DNA from: Hyphomonadaceae bacterium
Lineage (GTDB): Bacteria > Pseudomonadota > Alphaproteobacteria > Caulobacterales > Aquidulcibacteraceae
DNA: 64,000 bases
Assembly (NCBI GenBank): GCA_016791425.1
Contig: JAEUMQ010000012.1
Span: forward strand, 1 to 64,000
Reading direction: 5' to 3'
Below the pieces are notes generated by a model. That model was not told the origin of the DNA and ran no database searches. It saw nothing but the letters and a program-made list of their open reading frames with translations. Every line of letters begins with the position of its first letter. The first letter of the stretch is position 1. The translations under genes were made by a program, and so were the position numbers. This document shows, piece by piece, positions 1 to 9,056 of this stretch.

Positions 1-156
1 CGCGACATGATCGATGCGGCCCACGCCATCGCCGCGCGGCTCCTCAAGCGCCTCGTGCGCGGCTTCAACGGCCATCCCCGCATCCTCGCGGGCCCGCCGG
101 CTGTTCGCACGTATCGCTGCGCGACGCCGGCGCCCTCCCCCACCGACTCTTCCTGA
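1..156 (+). CDS. C-terminal end of an unidentified protein (partial)
   Basis: Frame 1 is open from the first base of the window to a TGA at 154-156, giving 51 residues. The first 30 form an alanine- and arginine-rich amphipathic stretch and the rest is proline-rich and low in complexity. I do not recognise the family. The reading frame may be real because it enters the window open, but in GC-rich DNA a 150-base open frame is weak evidence. Confidence 0.3.
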   Translation, partial: RDMIDAAHAIAARLLKRLVRGFNGHPRILAGPPAVRTYRCATPAPSPTDSS

Positions 157-261
157 TCAGACGCTCCCCGGACGCGACGCAGTCGCGATCCGGGGTCAAA
201 CGCGCCCTTACCTCGCCCGCCGCGGAAGCCCTTCCGTCGGCGCCACTGGCGCTTGCTCACG

Positions 262-1662
262 TCACATCAACAGGATCAGCGTCGCCAGGCCGAGGAAGGC
301 GAGGAAGCCGACGCAATCGGTGATGAAGGTGACGAAGACGGAGGAGGACACCGCCGGGTCGGCGCCCATGCGCTGAAGGGTGAGCGGCACGAGGATCCCG
401 GCCAGGCCCGCGCAGCCGAAATTGATGATCACCGCGAGCCCGATCGCCAGCGCCAGCCCCGCGCTTTTGAACCAAAGGCCGGCGACGACTGCGAGCAGCA
501 CCGCGAACATAAGGCCGTTGGCGATGCCGGTCATCGCTTCGCGCAGCACGTAGCGCGGTGCGCTCGCGGTGTTGAGATCGCGCGTCGCGAGCGCGCGCAC
601 CGCGACCGTCACCGCCTGGGTGCCGGCGTTGCCGCCCATCGAGGCGACGATCGGCATCAGCACCGCCAGCGCGACGAGCTGCTCGATCGAGCCGGAAAAG
701 GACGAGATGACCGAGGACGCCACCAGCGCGGTGCCGAGATTGACCACGAGCCATGGCGCGCGCGAGCGCACCGAACGCACGACGGTGTCGGTCTGGCTCG
801 CATCGGAAACGCCGGCGAGGCGCAGCATGTCCTCGCTCGATTCCTCCTGCACGACATCGACGATGTCATCGACCGTGACCATGCCGGTGAGCTTGCCGTC
901 GGCGTCCACCACCGGCGCGGAGGCGAGGTGATATTTCTGGAAGGCGTGGGCCACCTCCTCCTGGTCCATCTCGGGACGGATGAGGATCGCGGGCGGGCGC
1001 ATGATCGCGGAAAGCGGCGTGTCGCGCGTGGCGCGCAAGAGCGTGGAGACCGGCGCCGCGCCAATCGGGCGCATGCGCGGATCGACGACGTACACCTCGA
1101 AGAACACGTCCGGCAGCTCGGCGTGATCGGCGCGCAGGCGATCGATCACCTGTCCCACGCTCGCTCCTTCCGGCGCAGCGACATATTCGCGCTGCATGAG
1201 CCGGCCGGCGGTCTCCTCGTCGAAGGAAAGCGCCTCCTCGACCGCGTGGCGCACGTCGGCGGAGGCCGCGGCGAGCACCACCCCCAGCTTCTCGCGCTCG
1301 ACATCGGCGGCGACGGCGGCGGCGTCGTCGGTGTCGAGCTCGCCGAGCGCCTTGCCGATATAATCCGCCGGCAGGACCTGCAGCGCTTCCTCGCGCCGCT
1401 CCCAGGAGAGATTGGCGAGGAATTCGGTCGGCAGCTCGGGACCGATCAGCTTCAGCGCGTGGCGCATCGCCTCGCCCGGCAATTGCTCGACGATGTCGGC
1501 AAGGTCGGCGGGATCGAGATCCTTCAGCAGCTGCCTGAGCAGCGGGCCGTCGCGGTCGCCGGCGGCGCCCACCACGCGCGCCAGGAAGGCGGGATCGTCT
1601 GCGGCCCGCTTGGCGGCTTCGGCCTCTTCAGCTTCGGGCGGGCTTGCCTCGTCCATGCTCAT
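262..1662 (-). CDS. mgtE: Magnesium transporter MgtE
   Basis: This 466-residue protein is a MgtE-type Mg2+ channel of the inner membrane. The order of domains fits the family: an N-terminal helical superhelical domain (about residues 20-130, with an LPADYIGKALGELD-like segment), two CBS domains that sense Mg2+ (about 130-255, including VTVDDIVDVVQEE), and five C-terminal membrane helices. The signature PIVASMGGNAGTQAVTV lies at the start of the membrane domain. The length agrees with the usual 450-470 residues. I chose the ATG at 1662 because GGAG lies eight bases upstream; an upstream in-frame start at 1683 adds seven residues and lacks a better site. The gene stands alone. Confidence 0.95.
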   Translation of the reverse strand: MSMDEASPPEAEEAEAAKRAADDPAFLARVVGAAGDRDGPLLRQLLKDLDPADLADIVEQLPGEAMRHALKLIGPELPTEFLANLSWERREEALQVLPADYIGKALGELDTDDAAAVAADVEREKLGVVLAAASADVRHAVEEALSFDEETAGRLMQREYVAAPEGASVGQVIDRLRADHAELPDVFFEVYVVDPRMRPIGAAPVSTLLRATRDTPLSAIMRPPAILIRPEMDQEEVAHAFQKYHLASAPVVDADGKLTGMVTVDDIVDVVQEESSEDMLRLAGVSDASQTDTVVRSVRSRAPWLVVNLGTALVASSVISSFSGSIEQLVALAVLMPIVASMGGNAGTQAVTVAVRALATRDLNTASAPRYVLREAMTGIANGLMFAVLLAVVAGLWFKSAGLALAIGLAVIINFGCAGLAGILVPLTLQRMGADPAVSSSVFVTFITDCVGFLAFLGLATLILLM

Positions 1663-1835
1663 CGCGCCCGCTCCCGCACGCAAGGAACGGCGTCGGTTCG
1701 AGCCCCTCGTCTCAACCGGCGCCTAAGCGCGCTTCAAGTTTTGAGGCCGCCGCTCGCCGCGAGCGCCAGCGTGGGCTCTAGAAGCCGGTTCGACGGCCCC
1801 GTCAAGCGCAATGCGCACGGCGCGCGCGGCGGGCG

Positions 1836-3455
1836 TTATTGCGTCGTGCGCGGGGCATCGACCTGCACGTCGGCGACGGCGCCGGAGCGGGCGATGGCAA
1901 TGGCCTGGTTCGGCGTCGCCTCCATCACGAAGAGCCCGCCGGGAATGGCCTGGATGTTCTGCGCGCCGGCGGCGCGCGCGGCTGCGGTCGCGGCGGAGGC
2001 GGCGCTGGCGAGCGTTCCCTTGGCCTTGACGATGATGCGCACGGGCTGATCGGTGGACATGCTCTCGAACGTGGCGACGGCGCGGTCGATCGGATCGGCG
2101 CTGGCGGCCATGGCGACCTCCGTTGTGCCTGGAGCGCTGCCGCGCAGGGATTGCGCGGCGGCGAGAAGCGCGATGCGCGGACGGTCCCGCACGGTCACGC
2201 CGGTGGATTTGAGCGCGGTCTCGATGGCGTCGAGCGACGCGTTCGGAACCAGCGAGCGCAACAACGCGAAGGCGCCCGCGACATGCGGCGTCGCCATCGA
2301 GGTGCCGTTGTAAGCGGCGAAGCCGCCGCCGGGCACAGACGAATTGATCGCGACGCCCGGCGCAAGCACATCCACTTGCGGGCCGCGATTGGAGAACGGC
2401 GCGATCTGGTCGAGCTTCGAGGTCGCGCCGACCGTCACGGCCGTGGAGATGCAGCCGGGGAAGCTCACCGCGTCGCCGAAGCCGTCATTGCCCGAGGCGA
2501 TGACGACGGCCACGCCCGCGGCGCGCAATTCGTCGATCACGGGCTTGGTCACATCCGTATCGCAAGCTGTCGTGGCGCGGCCGCCGCCGAGGCTCATGTT
2601 CGCGGCGGCGATGCGGCGCGCGCCGGCGAGCTGGCGCACGTGATCAAGCGCGCGGATCTGATCGGACGTGAAGGACGCGATGCACGGGCTCGGCTGGCCG
2701 GAACCGCTGCAAGGCGTGCGCCCGGCGCGATCGACGAAGCGGGAAAAAACCTGCACCGCGACGATCTCGGCGTCGGGGGCGATCCCGGAGAAGTCGCGGC
2801 CGCGACCGGCGGCGATGCCGGCGACGTGCGTGCCGTGCGTGCAGCCCTCGGCGTTGCACGGGCGGGCGGCGCCCGCGCCGATCTCGGAGGATTGGCCGTT
2901 GGGGCACACCGATTCAGAGCCGGACACGGCCGAGGTGGAGGAGAAGCATGCTTCGGCGGTCACGCGGCCGGAAAGGAAGGGATGGCGCGCATCGACGCCG
3001 GTGTCGAGGATCGCCACCGACTGCCCCGCCCCGCGACCGCCGAGCGCCCAGACTTGCGGCGCGCCGACGATGCGCGCGGATTCGGCGAGCGTGGGGCGCG
3101 CCAGACGATCTTCGACCAGCACGTCATAGGCGCCGCTCTCGGCCATCTGGTCGAGCTGGGCGCGGGTGACTTCCGCGACGATGAGCGGGCGCTCGCCGAG
3201 CGCGGCGGCAGTGGCGACGCCGCCCGACTGGAGCGCGGCCAGGGCCTCGGCGCGCTCGTCGGCGACCGCCGCGGGCGTGGCGTTCTCGGGCGTGCGCACG
3301 CGCGCGATGACACGGACGGCGCCGGCTTCGTCGGCTCTCGCCTGAAGGACCGAAAGCCCCTCGGCGGGCGCGGGCGGCGGCGCAGGCGGCGCGGTCTGGC
3401 CGCAGGCGACCGCCAAAGCGGCCAGGACGAGGATCAAAGCCGGCTTGGTCTTCAT
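1836..3455 (-). CDS. S8 family subtilisin-like lipoprotein protease
   Basis: This 539-residue secreted serine protease begins with a lipoprotein signal ending in LAVAC, so it is probably anchored to a membrane by Cys18. A propeptide-like region (about 45-120) precedes the S8 domain. The catalytic triad is visible as Asp in VAILDTGVD, His in HGTHVAGIAAG and Ser in NGTSMATPHVAGA. A C-terminal module of about 90 residues follows the protease domain and resembles the propeptide/inhibitor I9 fold in pattern (VRIIVKAKG); this resemblance is inference. The gene is divergent from the BNR-repeat gene at 3655, and the 199 bases between hold both promoters. The substrate is unknown. Confidence 0.9.
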   Translation of the reverse strand: MKTKPALILVLAALAVACGQTAPPAPPPAPAEGLSVLQARADEAGAVRVIARVRTPENATPAAVADERAEALAALQSGGVATAAALGERPLIVAEVTRAQLDQMAESGAYDVLVEDRLARPTLAESARIVGAPQVWALGGRGAGQSVAILDTGVDARHPFLSGRVTAEACFSSTSAVSGSESVCPNGQSSEIGAGAARPCNAEGCTHGTHVAGIAAGRGRDFSGIAPDAEIVAVQVFSRFVDRAGRTPCSGSGQPSPCIASFTSDQIRALDHVRQLAGARRIAAANMSLGGGRATTACDTDVTKPVIDELRAAGVAVVIASGNDGFGDAVSFPGCISTAVTVGATSKLDQIAPFSNRGPQVDVLAPGVAINSSVPGGGFAAYNGTSMATPHVAGAFALLRSLVPNASLDAIETALKSTGVTVRDRPRIALLAAAQSLRGSAPGTTEVAMAASADPIDRAVATFESMSTDQPVRIIVKAKGTLASAASAATAAARAAGAQNIQAIPGGLFVMEATPNQAIAIARSGAVADVQVDAPRTTQ

Positions 3456-3654
3456 GGGAGCGCCTCCGGGATGCGACTTAGCACGCCGGGCGGGGCCGGG
3501 CGATTGCGGCTTTCACCGCCCGGCGATTTCGCGCGGATCGACGGAGCGTGAATGCAATCGTTTCTACTAAGCCTTGTTTGCGCAGAACATATTGTTAGAC
3601 AATGAGCGAAGAGAGCGCGCGCCGCAGAGCGCCGCCAGCCCCGGGGGAGCGCAC

Positions 3655-5082
3655 ATGGGACGAAGCGGGCATAGAAGGACGCTGCGCGCCATCGGCGCCC
3701 TTGCTGCGGGCGCTGCGCTCGCATTGGCCTGGAGCGCTCCAGCAGCGGCGCGAACGCAAGGGCCCGGTGAACCCGTCGCCGAAGTCGATCTGAGCGGCAA
3801 CGGCCCCGATCTCGCAGCCTCGGTCCCCGACATCGCCATCGATCCGACAGATCCCAAACGCATCGCGATCGTCTGGCGCACGATCGCGATGACGACGGAG
3901 CCTCAAACGGGATCGCGGCGCTCGGTGTGCCATCTGTCGCGTTCGAGCGACGGCGGCGTGAGCTTCAGCCACGAGACGATCGATTGGGGCATGGCCGACA
4001 CCCCGCAATGCAACGCGCCCTATGTCGATTTCGCGGCGAACGGCGATCTCTATATGGGCGCCACGCTGGTTGCGCGCGCGCCGCTCAATCCGCCGGAAGG
4101 CTTCCATGCGTTCGGCCGCGCGGCGTTCCGCAAGTCGCACGATTTCGGCGCGACATGGTCCGCTACCGCAAGCGTCGTGGCGACCGATTCCTACGATCGC
4201 TTCGCGCAGAACCCGGCCATCCCGGACGCCGCCAAGCGCACGCCCTGGGACGGCGCGCGCGGCGTCGTCGATCGCAGCACCGGCGCGATCTATGTCGGGG
4301 GCGGCTATCCCGCTCCGCCCGGCGGCGCGGCGCATTCGGAACGCTTCTATTCCGCCTCGCGCGACGGCGGCGAAACATGGGGACCGATCCGCGCCTGGGG
4401 ATCCGCGGACTGGCCGCAGCGCTGGGACGGACGCATGCTCGCCGCGCACGGCAGGTTCGCCTACGCCTATGTCGCGGGACGCACGCCGCGGACCGGCGCG
4501 TGCCTGTGCGTGGTGTTCGCCTCCAGCGCCGATGACGGCGTCACCGTGCGCCGAAGGCTCGTCACCCGGATCAGCGGCGTCGATATGCTCGTTCACTATC
4601 CGACCTTCGTCGCGAGCCCGAAGACGGCAGGAACGTATGCGCTGGCGGTGCTTTCCGACGATGCGACGCGGATTGTCGTGCACACGACGGCCAATGAAGG
4701 CGCGCGCTGGACCGCGACGGAAGTCCAGGGCGGCGCAGGCGTGACGCGCGCGTCGCGCCCAGCTCTTGCGTACACGCCGAACGGCGCGCTGGCGCTGGTC
4801 TGGCGCGGCTATCATGAGGACGGTTCGTACGACATCTACGCGTCCGCGTCCGCTGACGGCCGCGGCTTCGGCGCGCCTGTCCGCCTCTCGCGCGCCAGCT
4901 CGCGCACGCCGGAAAGCGTCATGGCCGATTACGCCGTACGCGGAGATTTCATCACCGCCGCGAAAGCGGACGACGGCTTCGTGCACGCGGCCTGGACCGA
5001 CTGGCGCGGCGGAACCGAAGCGCGCGTCTATTATGGCCGCGCGCCGCTGTCGCTGCTCTTGAACTCCACACCGGCGCGCTGA
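3655..5082 (+). CDS. Secreted BNR/Asp-box (sialidase-fold) protein
   Basis: This 475-residue protein starts with a twin-arginine-poor but clear signal peptide (RRTLRAIGALAAGAALALAW, cleaved near AAA-RT). Asp-box motifs of the sialidase/BNR propeller are visible (SSDGGVSF and SRDGGETWG, the S-x-D-x-G-x-T-W pattern), together with several blade-like repeats. I do not see the arginine triad needed to call a true sialidase, so a general exo-sialidase-like propeller is the safe name. The ATG at 3655 is chosen because GGGGGAGC lies just upstream and the signal peptide begins there; the open frame extends to 3574 without a signal. The alpha/beta-hydrolase gene follows 27 bases later in the same direction. 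Confidence 0.7.
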   Translation: MGRSGHRRTLRAIGALAAGAALALAWSAPAAARTQGPGEPVAEVDLSGNGPDLAASVPDIAIDPTDPKRIAIVWRTIAMTTEPQTGSRRSVCHLSRSSDGGVSFSHETIDWGMADTPQCNAPYVDFAANGDLYMGATLVARAPLNPPEGFHAFGRAAFRKSHDFGATWSATASVVATDSYDRFAQNPAIPDAAKRTPWDGARGVVDRSTGAIYVGGGYPAPPGGAAHSERFYSASRDGGETWGPIRAWGSADWPQRWDGRMLAAHGRFAYAYVAGRTPRTGACLCVVFASSADDGVTVRRRLVTRISGVDMLVHYPTFVASPKTAGTYALAVLSDDATRIVVHTTANEGARWTATEVQGGAGVTRASRPALAYTPNGALALVWRGYHEDGSYDIYASASADGRGFGAPVRLSRASSRTPESVMADYAVRGDFITAAKADDGFVHAAWTDWRGGTEARVYYGRAPLSLLLNSTPAR

Positions 5083-5109
5083 AGCGGCCCTTATAGACGG
5101 AGCGGGATC

Positions 5110-6501
5110 ATGAAGAACGTGTACAGGCGTTTCGCCGCCGCGGCCGCGATGGGCGCGGCCCTGCTGGGGGCAAGCGCCGCTTGGGCGCAAACCCATGAAG
5201 GGACGGTCGCGGGCGGCGCGAAATGGAGCGTCGAGGTTCCCGACACCTGGAACGGGGTGCTCGTCACGTTCGGCAATCCCAACCGCGAGGTCGGCGCGGC
5301 GCTTCAGGCTCTCGGCTTCGCGGTGGGGCGATTCACGGCGCGTCCGGGCATCGGCTTGCGGCCGCGCGAATGGGCGAACGATCAGCTCGCCTCTTTGCGC
5401 GACATTCGCACGCGCGTTGCGCCGCGGACGGTGATCAGCGTGGGATATTCCGGCCCCGGCCTCGTCAACACGATGCTCTCGGAGGATGCGGGCGGGCTGA
5501 CGCAAGGCGCGGTGACCGGCTGCGCGCTCAGCGTCGGATTGCGCAACCTCTTCAATGCGCACCTCGACGGCGCGCATGCGCTTTCGGTGCTGCTGGCGCC
5601 GGGCGAGACCATCAAGCTCGTCGACTTCACGGACGCGCTCGAGATCAACCGCACGGTCGCGCAGATGCGAGCGGCCGTGATGCGCGCGCAGCAGACGCCT
5701 GAAGGGCGGGCGCGCATCGCACTCGTCGGCGCCTTTGGCCTCATGCCGACCTGGTTCGATCCGGGCGCTGCGCCTCCGGGGGCAGACGATTTCGACGCGC
5801 AGGAGATCGCGCAATACAATCATCTGACCGCGCTCAACGTGAACGGCATCGAGAGCGCCGTCGTCGAAGGCGGCGCGCAACGCCCCGAAGGCGGCTGGCC
5901 TGCCGTCACCGCCGGCGGCAACCTTTCCTTCATCGCCCATTCGCGCTTCGACATCGAACGTCTGGCGGGCGGCAATACGAGCTCCAATGTCGGGGTCGAT
6001 TATGCGCGCCTCTTGGCGCAGGCGCCGACGCGCAGGCAAGTCGAGGCGCTCTATGCGCGCGCAGGGCTCGATCTCGCGGCGGACCTGCGGCGACTGAGCG
6101 AAGCGGCGAACATCAGCGCCGCGCCTGGCGCGATCGCGTGGACTGCGCAGAATGCTACCGCCTCCGGGCGCTTGCGCGTGCCGATGCTGAGCATCCGGCC
6201 GATCAGCGACATCGCGGGGCCGCAATACGACACCTGGTACGCCGCGCGCGTGCGCGAGGCGGGCAAGAGCGGATTGCTGCGCCAGGCCTATGTGCAGGAA
6301 GTCGGCCATTGCCGGTTCACGCCGGCGGAAGCGACAGCGGCGGTCCTGACCGTCAAGGCGCGCATCGAGAGCGGACGCTGGGGCGACAGCACGGCTCCGC
6401 AAGCGCTGCAGGCGCTGGCGGAATCGCTCAATCTGGGGCGCGCGGCGTTCGTTTCGTTCACGCCTGGGCCATTCCTTTCCGACCGCGATCGCGCGCCCTG
6501 A
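5110..6501 (+). CDS. Secreted alpha/beta-hydrolase-like protein
   Basis: The 463-residue product has a cleavable signal peptide (AALLGASAAWAQ). An alpha/beta-hydrolase pattern is visible: VISVGYSGPG carries a GxSxG nucleophile elbow with Ser in GYSGPG, and a late EVGHCRFTP gives the probable catalytic His, about 300 residues further on. The central part (about 150-330) is unusually long for this fold and may be a cap domain. The substrate is not evident. It follows the BNR protein gene by 27 bases and has its own AGCGGG-like site, so the two are probably co-transcribed. Its stop codon abuts the stop of the opposite gene in a shared TGATCA. Confidence 0.65.
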   Translation: MKNVYRRFAAAAAMGAALLGASAAWAQTHEGTVAGGAKWSVEVPDTWNGVLVTFGNPNREVGAALQALGFAVGRFTARPGIGLRPREWANDQLASLRDIRTRVAPRTVISVGYSGPGLVNTMLSEDAGGLTQGAVTGCALSVGLRNLFNAHLDGAHALSVLLAPGETIKLVDFTDALEINRTVAQMRAAVMRAQQTPEGRARIALVGAFGLMPTWFDPGAAPPGADDFDAQEIAQYNHLTALNVNGIESAVVEGGAQRPEGGWPAVTAGGNLSFIAHSRFDIERLAGGNTSSNVGVDYARLLAQAPTRRQVEALYARAGLDLAADLRRLSEAANISAAPGAIAWTAQNATASGRLRVPMLSIRPISDIAGPQYDTWYAARVREAGKSGLLRQAYVQEVGHCRFTPAEATAAVLTVKARIESGRWGDSTAPQALQALAESLNLGRAAFVSFTPGPFLSDRDRAP

Positions 6502-6801
6502 TCAGGTTCCGGGAGGTCCGGCCTTGAGGTCGCAGAACCGGACCTCGCCGGGACGCACGGTCACGCTCTCATAGACGCCGGCGGCGATGTAGGGGTCGGC
6601 CCGTGCGACGCTTTCGGCCTCGGCGAGCGTCTCGGCGTCGAGGATCAACAGGCTGCCGATCATCTCCCGTTGCGGCGAGTGGATCTGCATCGCGAGGCGC
6701 AGCGACTTCAGCTTCATCCGGTAGTCCAGATGCGCGGCCCTGTGCGGCTCCAAGCGGGCGCTCGCGTCAGGCCCCATCTTGTATTCGGCGATGAACTGCA
6801 T
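6502..6801 (-). CDS. YciI family protein
   Basis: The 99-residue protein matches the YciI (ferredoxin-like, dimeric alpha+beta barrel) family by length and by the pattern MQFIAEYK at the start, a conserved His-Asp pair region (RAAHLDYR), GSLLILDAETLAEAES and DPYIAAGVYESVTVRP. The biochemical function of YciI proteins is largely unknown; some dehalogenate or act in aromatic pathways. I chose ATG 6801 because it begins the first beta strand; an in-frame start at 6828 adds nine residues. It lies 36 bases downstream of the MarR gene on the same strand and could be co-transcribed with it. Confidence 0.75.
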   Translation of the reverse strand: MQFIAEYKMGPDASARLEPHRAAHLDYRMKLKSLRLAMQIHSPQREMIGSLLILDAETLAEAESVARADPYIAAGVYESVTVRPGEVRFCDLKAGPPGT

Positions 6802-6837
6802 TCCAGCCTCCAGGCGTAAGGGCCGCATGCGGCCACC

Positions 6838-7380
6838 TCATTTGGGTCTTGTCGTCGTCTTCCCCGCGTCCACGTAGGGAGACAGAAGCTTCTGCCGCGA
6901 CTTGGCGACGAGCTTCGCAGCCTCCTGCAGGTGATGCAGCGCCTGCTTGATATCGTCCATCGCGGCGGCGCCCATTATCTCGGCGAGCTTTGCTTCGTAC
7001 GCGAGCGACATGGGCGCCACGCGATCATAGAGCTCGCGGCCGGAGCGGGTGAGCGCGAGATAATAGGAGCGTCCGTCGGTCGCGTGCGAGGACGTTCGCA
7101 CGAGACCGCGATCGATCAGCGCGCGCGCGGCGCGGCTGACGGCGAACTTCTCCATCACCGTGCGCTCGACGATGGTCTGCTGGGTCAGCTCCGCTTCTTC
7201 GGCCAGCACCGAAAGCACGGCCAATTCCGGCATGTTCAAGCCCAAGCGCCGGTAATAGGGCGCGATGACCTTGAACACGTCGCTCGCGGCGACGCCGAGG
7301 CGGTACGGAAGATAGTGATCCAGCCGCAAGGCAGTGGACGGTTTGGCGGACTTGCCCGCCCTCTTGCTGACTCTGGCCAC
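6838..7380 (-). CDS. MarR family transcriptional regulator
   Basis: A 180-residue winged-helix regulator. The core reads from LDHYLPYRLGVAAS through a helix-turn-helix (LTQQTIVERTVMEKFAVSRA, recognition helix) and wing (DGRSYYLALTRSGREL) to a long dimerisation helix at the C terminus. I place the start at the GTG at 7380, with GAGGA four bases before it; the open frame continues upstream but only into the antisense of the next gene. It is divergent from the isochorismatase gene at 7507 and an inverted-repeat operator candidate lies between them at 7476-7493. It is a paralogue of the regulator at 60783 (shared LPYRL, TQQ and VSRAA patterns). Its ligand is probably the cluster's substrate. Confidence 0.9.
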   Translation of the reverse strand: MARVSKRAGKSAKPSTALRLDHYLPYRLGVAASDVFKVIAPYYRRLGLNMPELAVLSVLAEEAELTQQTIVERTVMEKFAVSRAARALIDRGLVRTSSHATDGRSYYLALTRSGRELYDRVAPMSLAYEAKLAEIMGAAAMDDIKQALHHLQEAAKLVAKSRQKLLSPYVDAGKTTTRPK

Positions 7381-7475
7381 GCGATCCTCGATGGTTTGTC
7401 CCAGCGTGCAAGAGCGGCGCGGCGACTGCAAGCCTGCACCTTTATTCGGCTGGCTTTTCCCGCGTCTGGGGCATA

Positions 7476-7493
7476 TAGTCGTAAGTGCTACTA
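7476..7493. promoter_or_regulatory. Candidate MarR operator in the divergent promoter
   Basis: An imperfect palindrome, TAGTCGTAAGTGCTACTA, has matching outer arms TAGT and ACTA and lies 13 bases before the start of the isochorismatase gene. The right arm GTGCTACTA recurs at 12407-12426 in front of the CmcJ-like gene, in the same orientation relative to the gene (14 of 20 positions agree). The position between a MarR gene and its divergent target is typical of an autoregulatory site; binding is inference. Confidence 0.5.
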
Positions 7494-7506
7494 AATCGGA
7501 GGCGCC

Positions 7507-8181
7507 ATGTTTCCCTGGAGCGACGTCGTGTCGCCCACCGATCTGGCCGCCTTCGCGCGTCCGCCGGCGCCGCTCGAGGGGCCGATGCGGGCCGGGCGCG
7601 CGCCGGCGCTGCTGATCGTCGATATGACGCGGATGTTCGTGGACGGGGCCTATCCGAGCGGCTGCGCTCCGGCCTCGGCAGGCGCGGTCAAGGCGAACGC
7701 GCAGCTGCTGCAATGTGCGCGGGAGGCGAAGCTCCCGGTGTTCTTCACCAAGGCCTACGCCGATCCGCTGCATGAGCCGACCGACGCAGAGAAAGGACTC
7801 TGGAAGCACGGCCGCCTCGATGTCCCGGGCCTGCCGCCCGGCGACGTCATCATCGAGGAATTGGCGCCCGCGCCGGGCGAGACCATCGTGTGCAAGGGAA
7901 GCAAGCCGAGCGCCTTCTTCGGCACGCCGCTCGCTGCCATGCTCATCGCGCTCGGCGTCGATACGCTCATCGTCACGGGCATCTCGACCAGCGGCTGCGT
8001 GCGGGCGACGGCGCTCGACGGCTTCCAGCATAATTTCCACGTCGTCATTCCGCACGAAGCCACGGCGGATCGGTGCGCAGTCTCGCACAAGGTCAACCTT
8101 TTCGATCTGCACATGAAGTACGCCCACGTCGCCACGACCGAGGCGGCGCTCGCCTACATGCGGGAACAAGCCAAGCGCTGA
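7507..8181 (+). CDS. Isochorismatase-like cysteine hydrolase
   Basis: This 224-residue protein belongs to the isochorismatase-like superfamily, which includes nicotinamidase, N-carbamoylsarcosine amidase and maleamate amidase. The catalytic pieces are visible: Asp39 in LLIVDMTRMF, a lysine at 130 or 133 in the IVCKGSKPSAFFGT segment, and the nucleophile Cys164 in ISTSGCVRATALDG. The cis-peptide region TGISTS also fits. The N-carbamoylsarcosine-amidase/maleamate-amidase branch looks closest by length and SAFFGT pattern, but the exact amide substrate cannot be read off. A GGAGG site lies just before the ATG. The deacetylase gene starts 11 bases after its stop, so the two form an operon divergent from the MarR gene. 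Confidence 0.85.
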   Translation: MFPWSDVVSPTDLAAFARPPAPLEGPMRAGRAPALLIVDMTRMFVDGAYPSGCAPASAGAVKANAQLLQCAREAKLPVFFTKAYADPLHEPTDAEKGLWKHGRLDVPGLPPGDVIIEELAPAPGETIVCKGSKPSAFFGTPLAAMLIALGVDTLIVTGISTSGCVRATALDGFQHNFHVVIPHEATADRCAVSHKVNLFDLHMKYAHVATTEAALAYMREQAKR

Positions 8182-8192
8182 GGAGAGCGGAT

Positions 8193-9056
8193 TTGAGCAA
8201 GTATGCCGACGATCGCGTGCTGTCGCCGGAGACCAAGCCCTTGCGCAGCTGGCCCGGCGGCAAGGGGCTGGCGGTTTGGATCGTCCATAATGTCGAATGC
8301 TGGCCGATCGACTATCTCGGGCCGGGCGGCATGCCGTGGCCGCAGCAGCCGCCGGACGTGCCCAACTCGACGTTCCGGGAATACGGCAATCGCGTCGGCG
8401 TCTGGCGGCTCATCGAGATGCACGACGCGCTCGGCATCCCGGCCAGCGTGGCGCTCAACGGCGCGATGTGCACGGCCCATCCAGAAGTGGTGGAGGCGCT
8501 CAATGTGCGCGGCTGGGACATCATGGGGCACGGGGTCGATCAGTCGCGTCCGCTCAATCGCATTCCGCCGCAGGAAGAGGCCGGCGACATCGACGCGACG
8601 CTCGATGCGATCGAGGCGTTCTGCGGCAAGCGGCCCGAAGGCTGGCTCGGCCCGGGCCTGGCGCAGACGCACGCCACGCCGGATCTGCTGGCCGCGCGCG
8701 GCGTCCGTTACATCGCCGACCGGCTCGATCATCACCAGCCCTATTATGTGCGCACGGCGAGCGATCCGTTGGTGGCGGTGCCCTACTCGCTCGATCTCAA
8801 CGACTATTCCGCGTTCGGGACGATGGCGTTCACGGGACGCCAGTACGCCGAGATGCTCACCGACCAGTTCGATGCGTTGCTCGCTGAATCGCGGCGCGAG
8901 GCGCGCGTGATGTGCATTCCGCTGCACACGTATCTGAGCGGGGCCCCGCACCGGAGCGTGCATATCGCGAGGGCGCTGGCGCACATGAAGGCGCAACCGG
9001 GCGCCTGGATCACGACGGGCGCGGAGATCGCGCGCGCCTTCCGCGCGCAAACCTGA
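8193..9056 (+). CDS. Polysaccharide-deacetylase-fold hydrolase, PuuE (allantoinase)-like
   Basis: The 287-residue protein has the NodB/polysaccharide deacetylase fold in the version found in PuuE-type allantoinases, which hydrolyse cyclic amides rather than sugars. Visible are the N-terminal WIVHNVECW strand, GWDIMGHGVDQSRPL around the usual metal histidines, IDATLDAIEAFCGKRPEGWLGPG and a late IPLHTYLSG His. I use the TTG at 8193, which has AGGAGAG seven bases upstream and begins the conserved N terminus; upstream in-frame sequence is the antisense-free tail of the previous gene in another frame. Together with the isochorismatase-like partner it could open a cyclic amide or imide and then cleave the linear product. 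Its stop shares TGATCA with the opposite transporter gene. Confidence 0.8.
   Translation: MSKYADDRVLSPETKPLRSWPGGKGLAVWIVHNVECWPIDYLGPGGMPWPQQPPDVPNSTFREYGNRVGVWRLIEMHDALGIPASVALNGAMCTAHPEVVEALNVRGWDIMGHGVDQSRPLNRIPPQEEAGDIDATLDAIEAFCGKRPEGWLGPGLAQTHATPDLLAARGVRYIADRLDHHQPYYVRTASDPLVAVPYSLDLNDYSAFGTMAFTGRQYAEMLTDQFDALLAESRREARVMCIPLHTYLSGAPHRSVHIARALAHMKAQPGAWITTGAEIARAFRAQT

Noticed and set aside
253-2049. A 598-codon open frame on the plus strand
   Set aside because: It is antisense to mgtE and to the subtilase end, has the biased arginine/histidine-rich content of GC-rich shadow frames and no domain.
3595-6402. A 935-codon open frame on the minus strand
   Set aside because: It is antisense to the BNR and alpha/beta-hydrolase genes, both of which have signal peptides and clear motifs.
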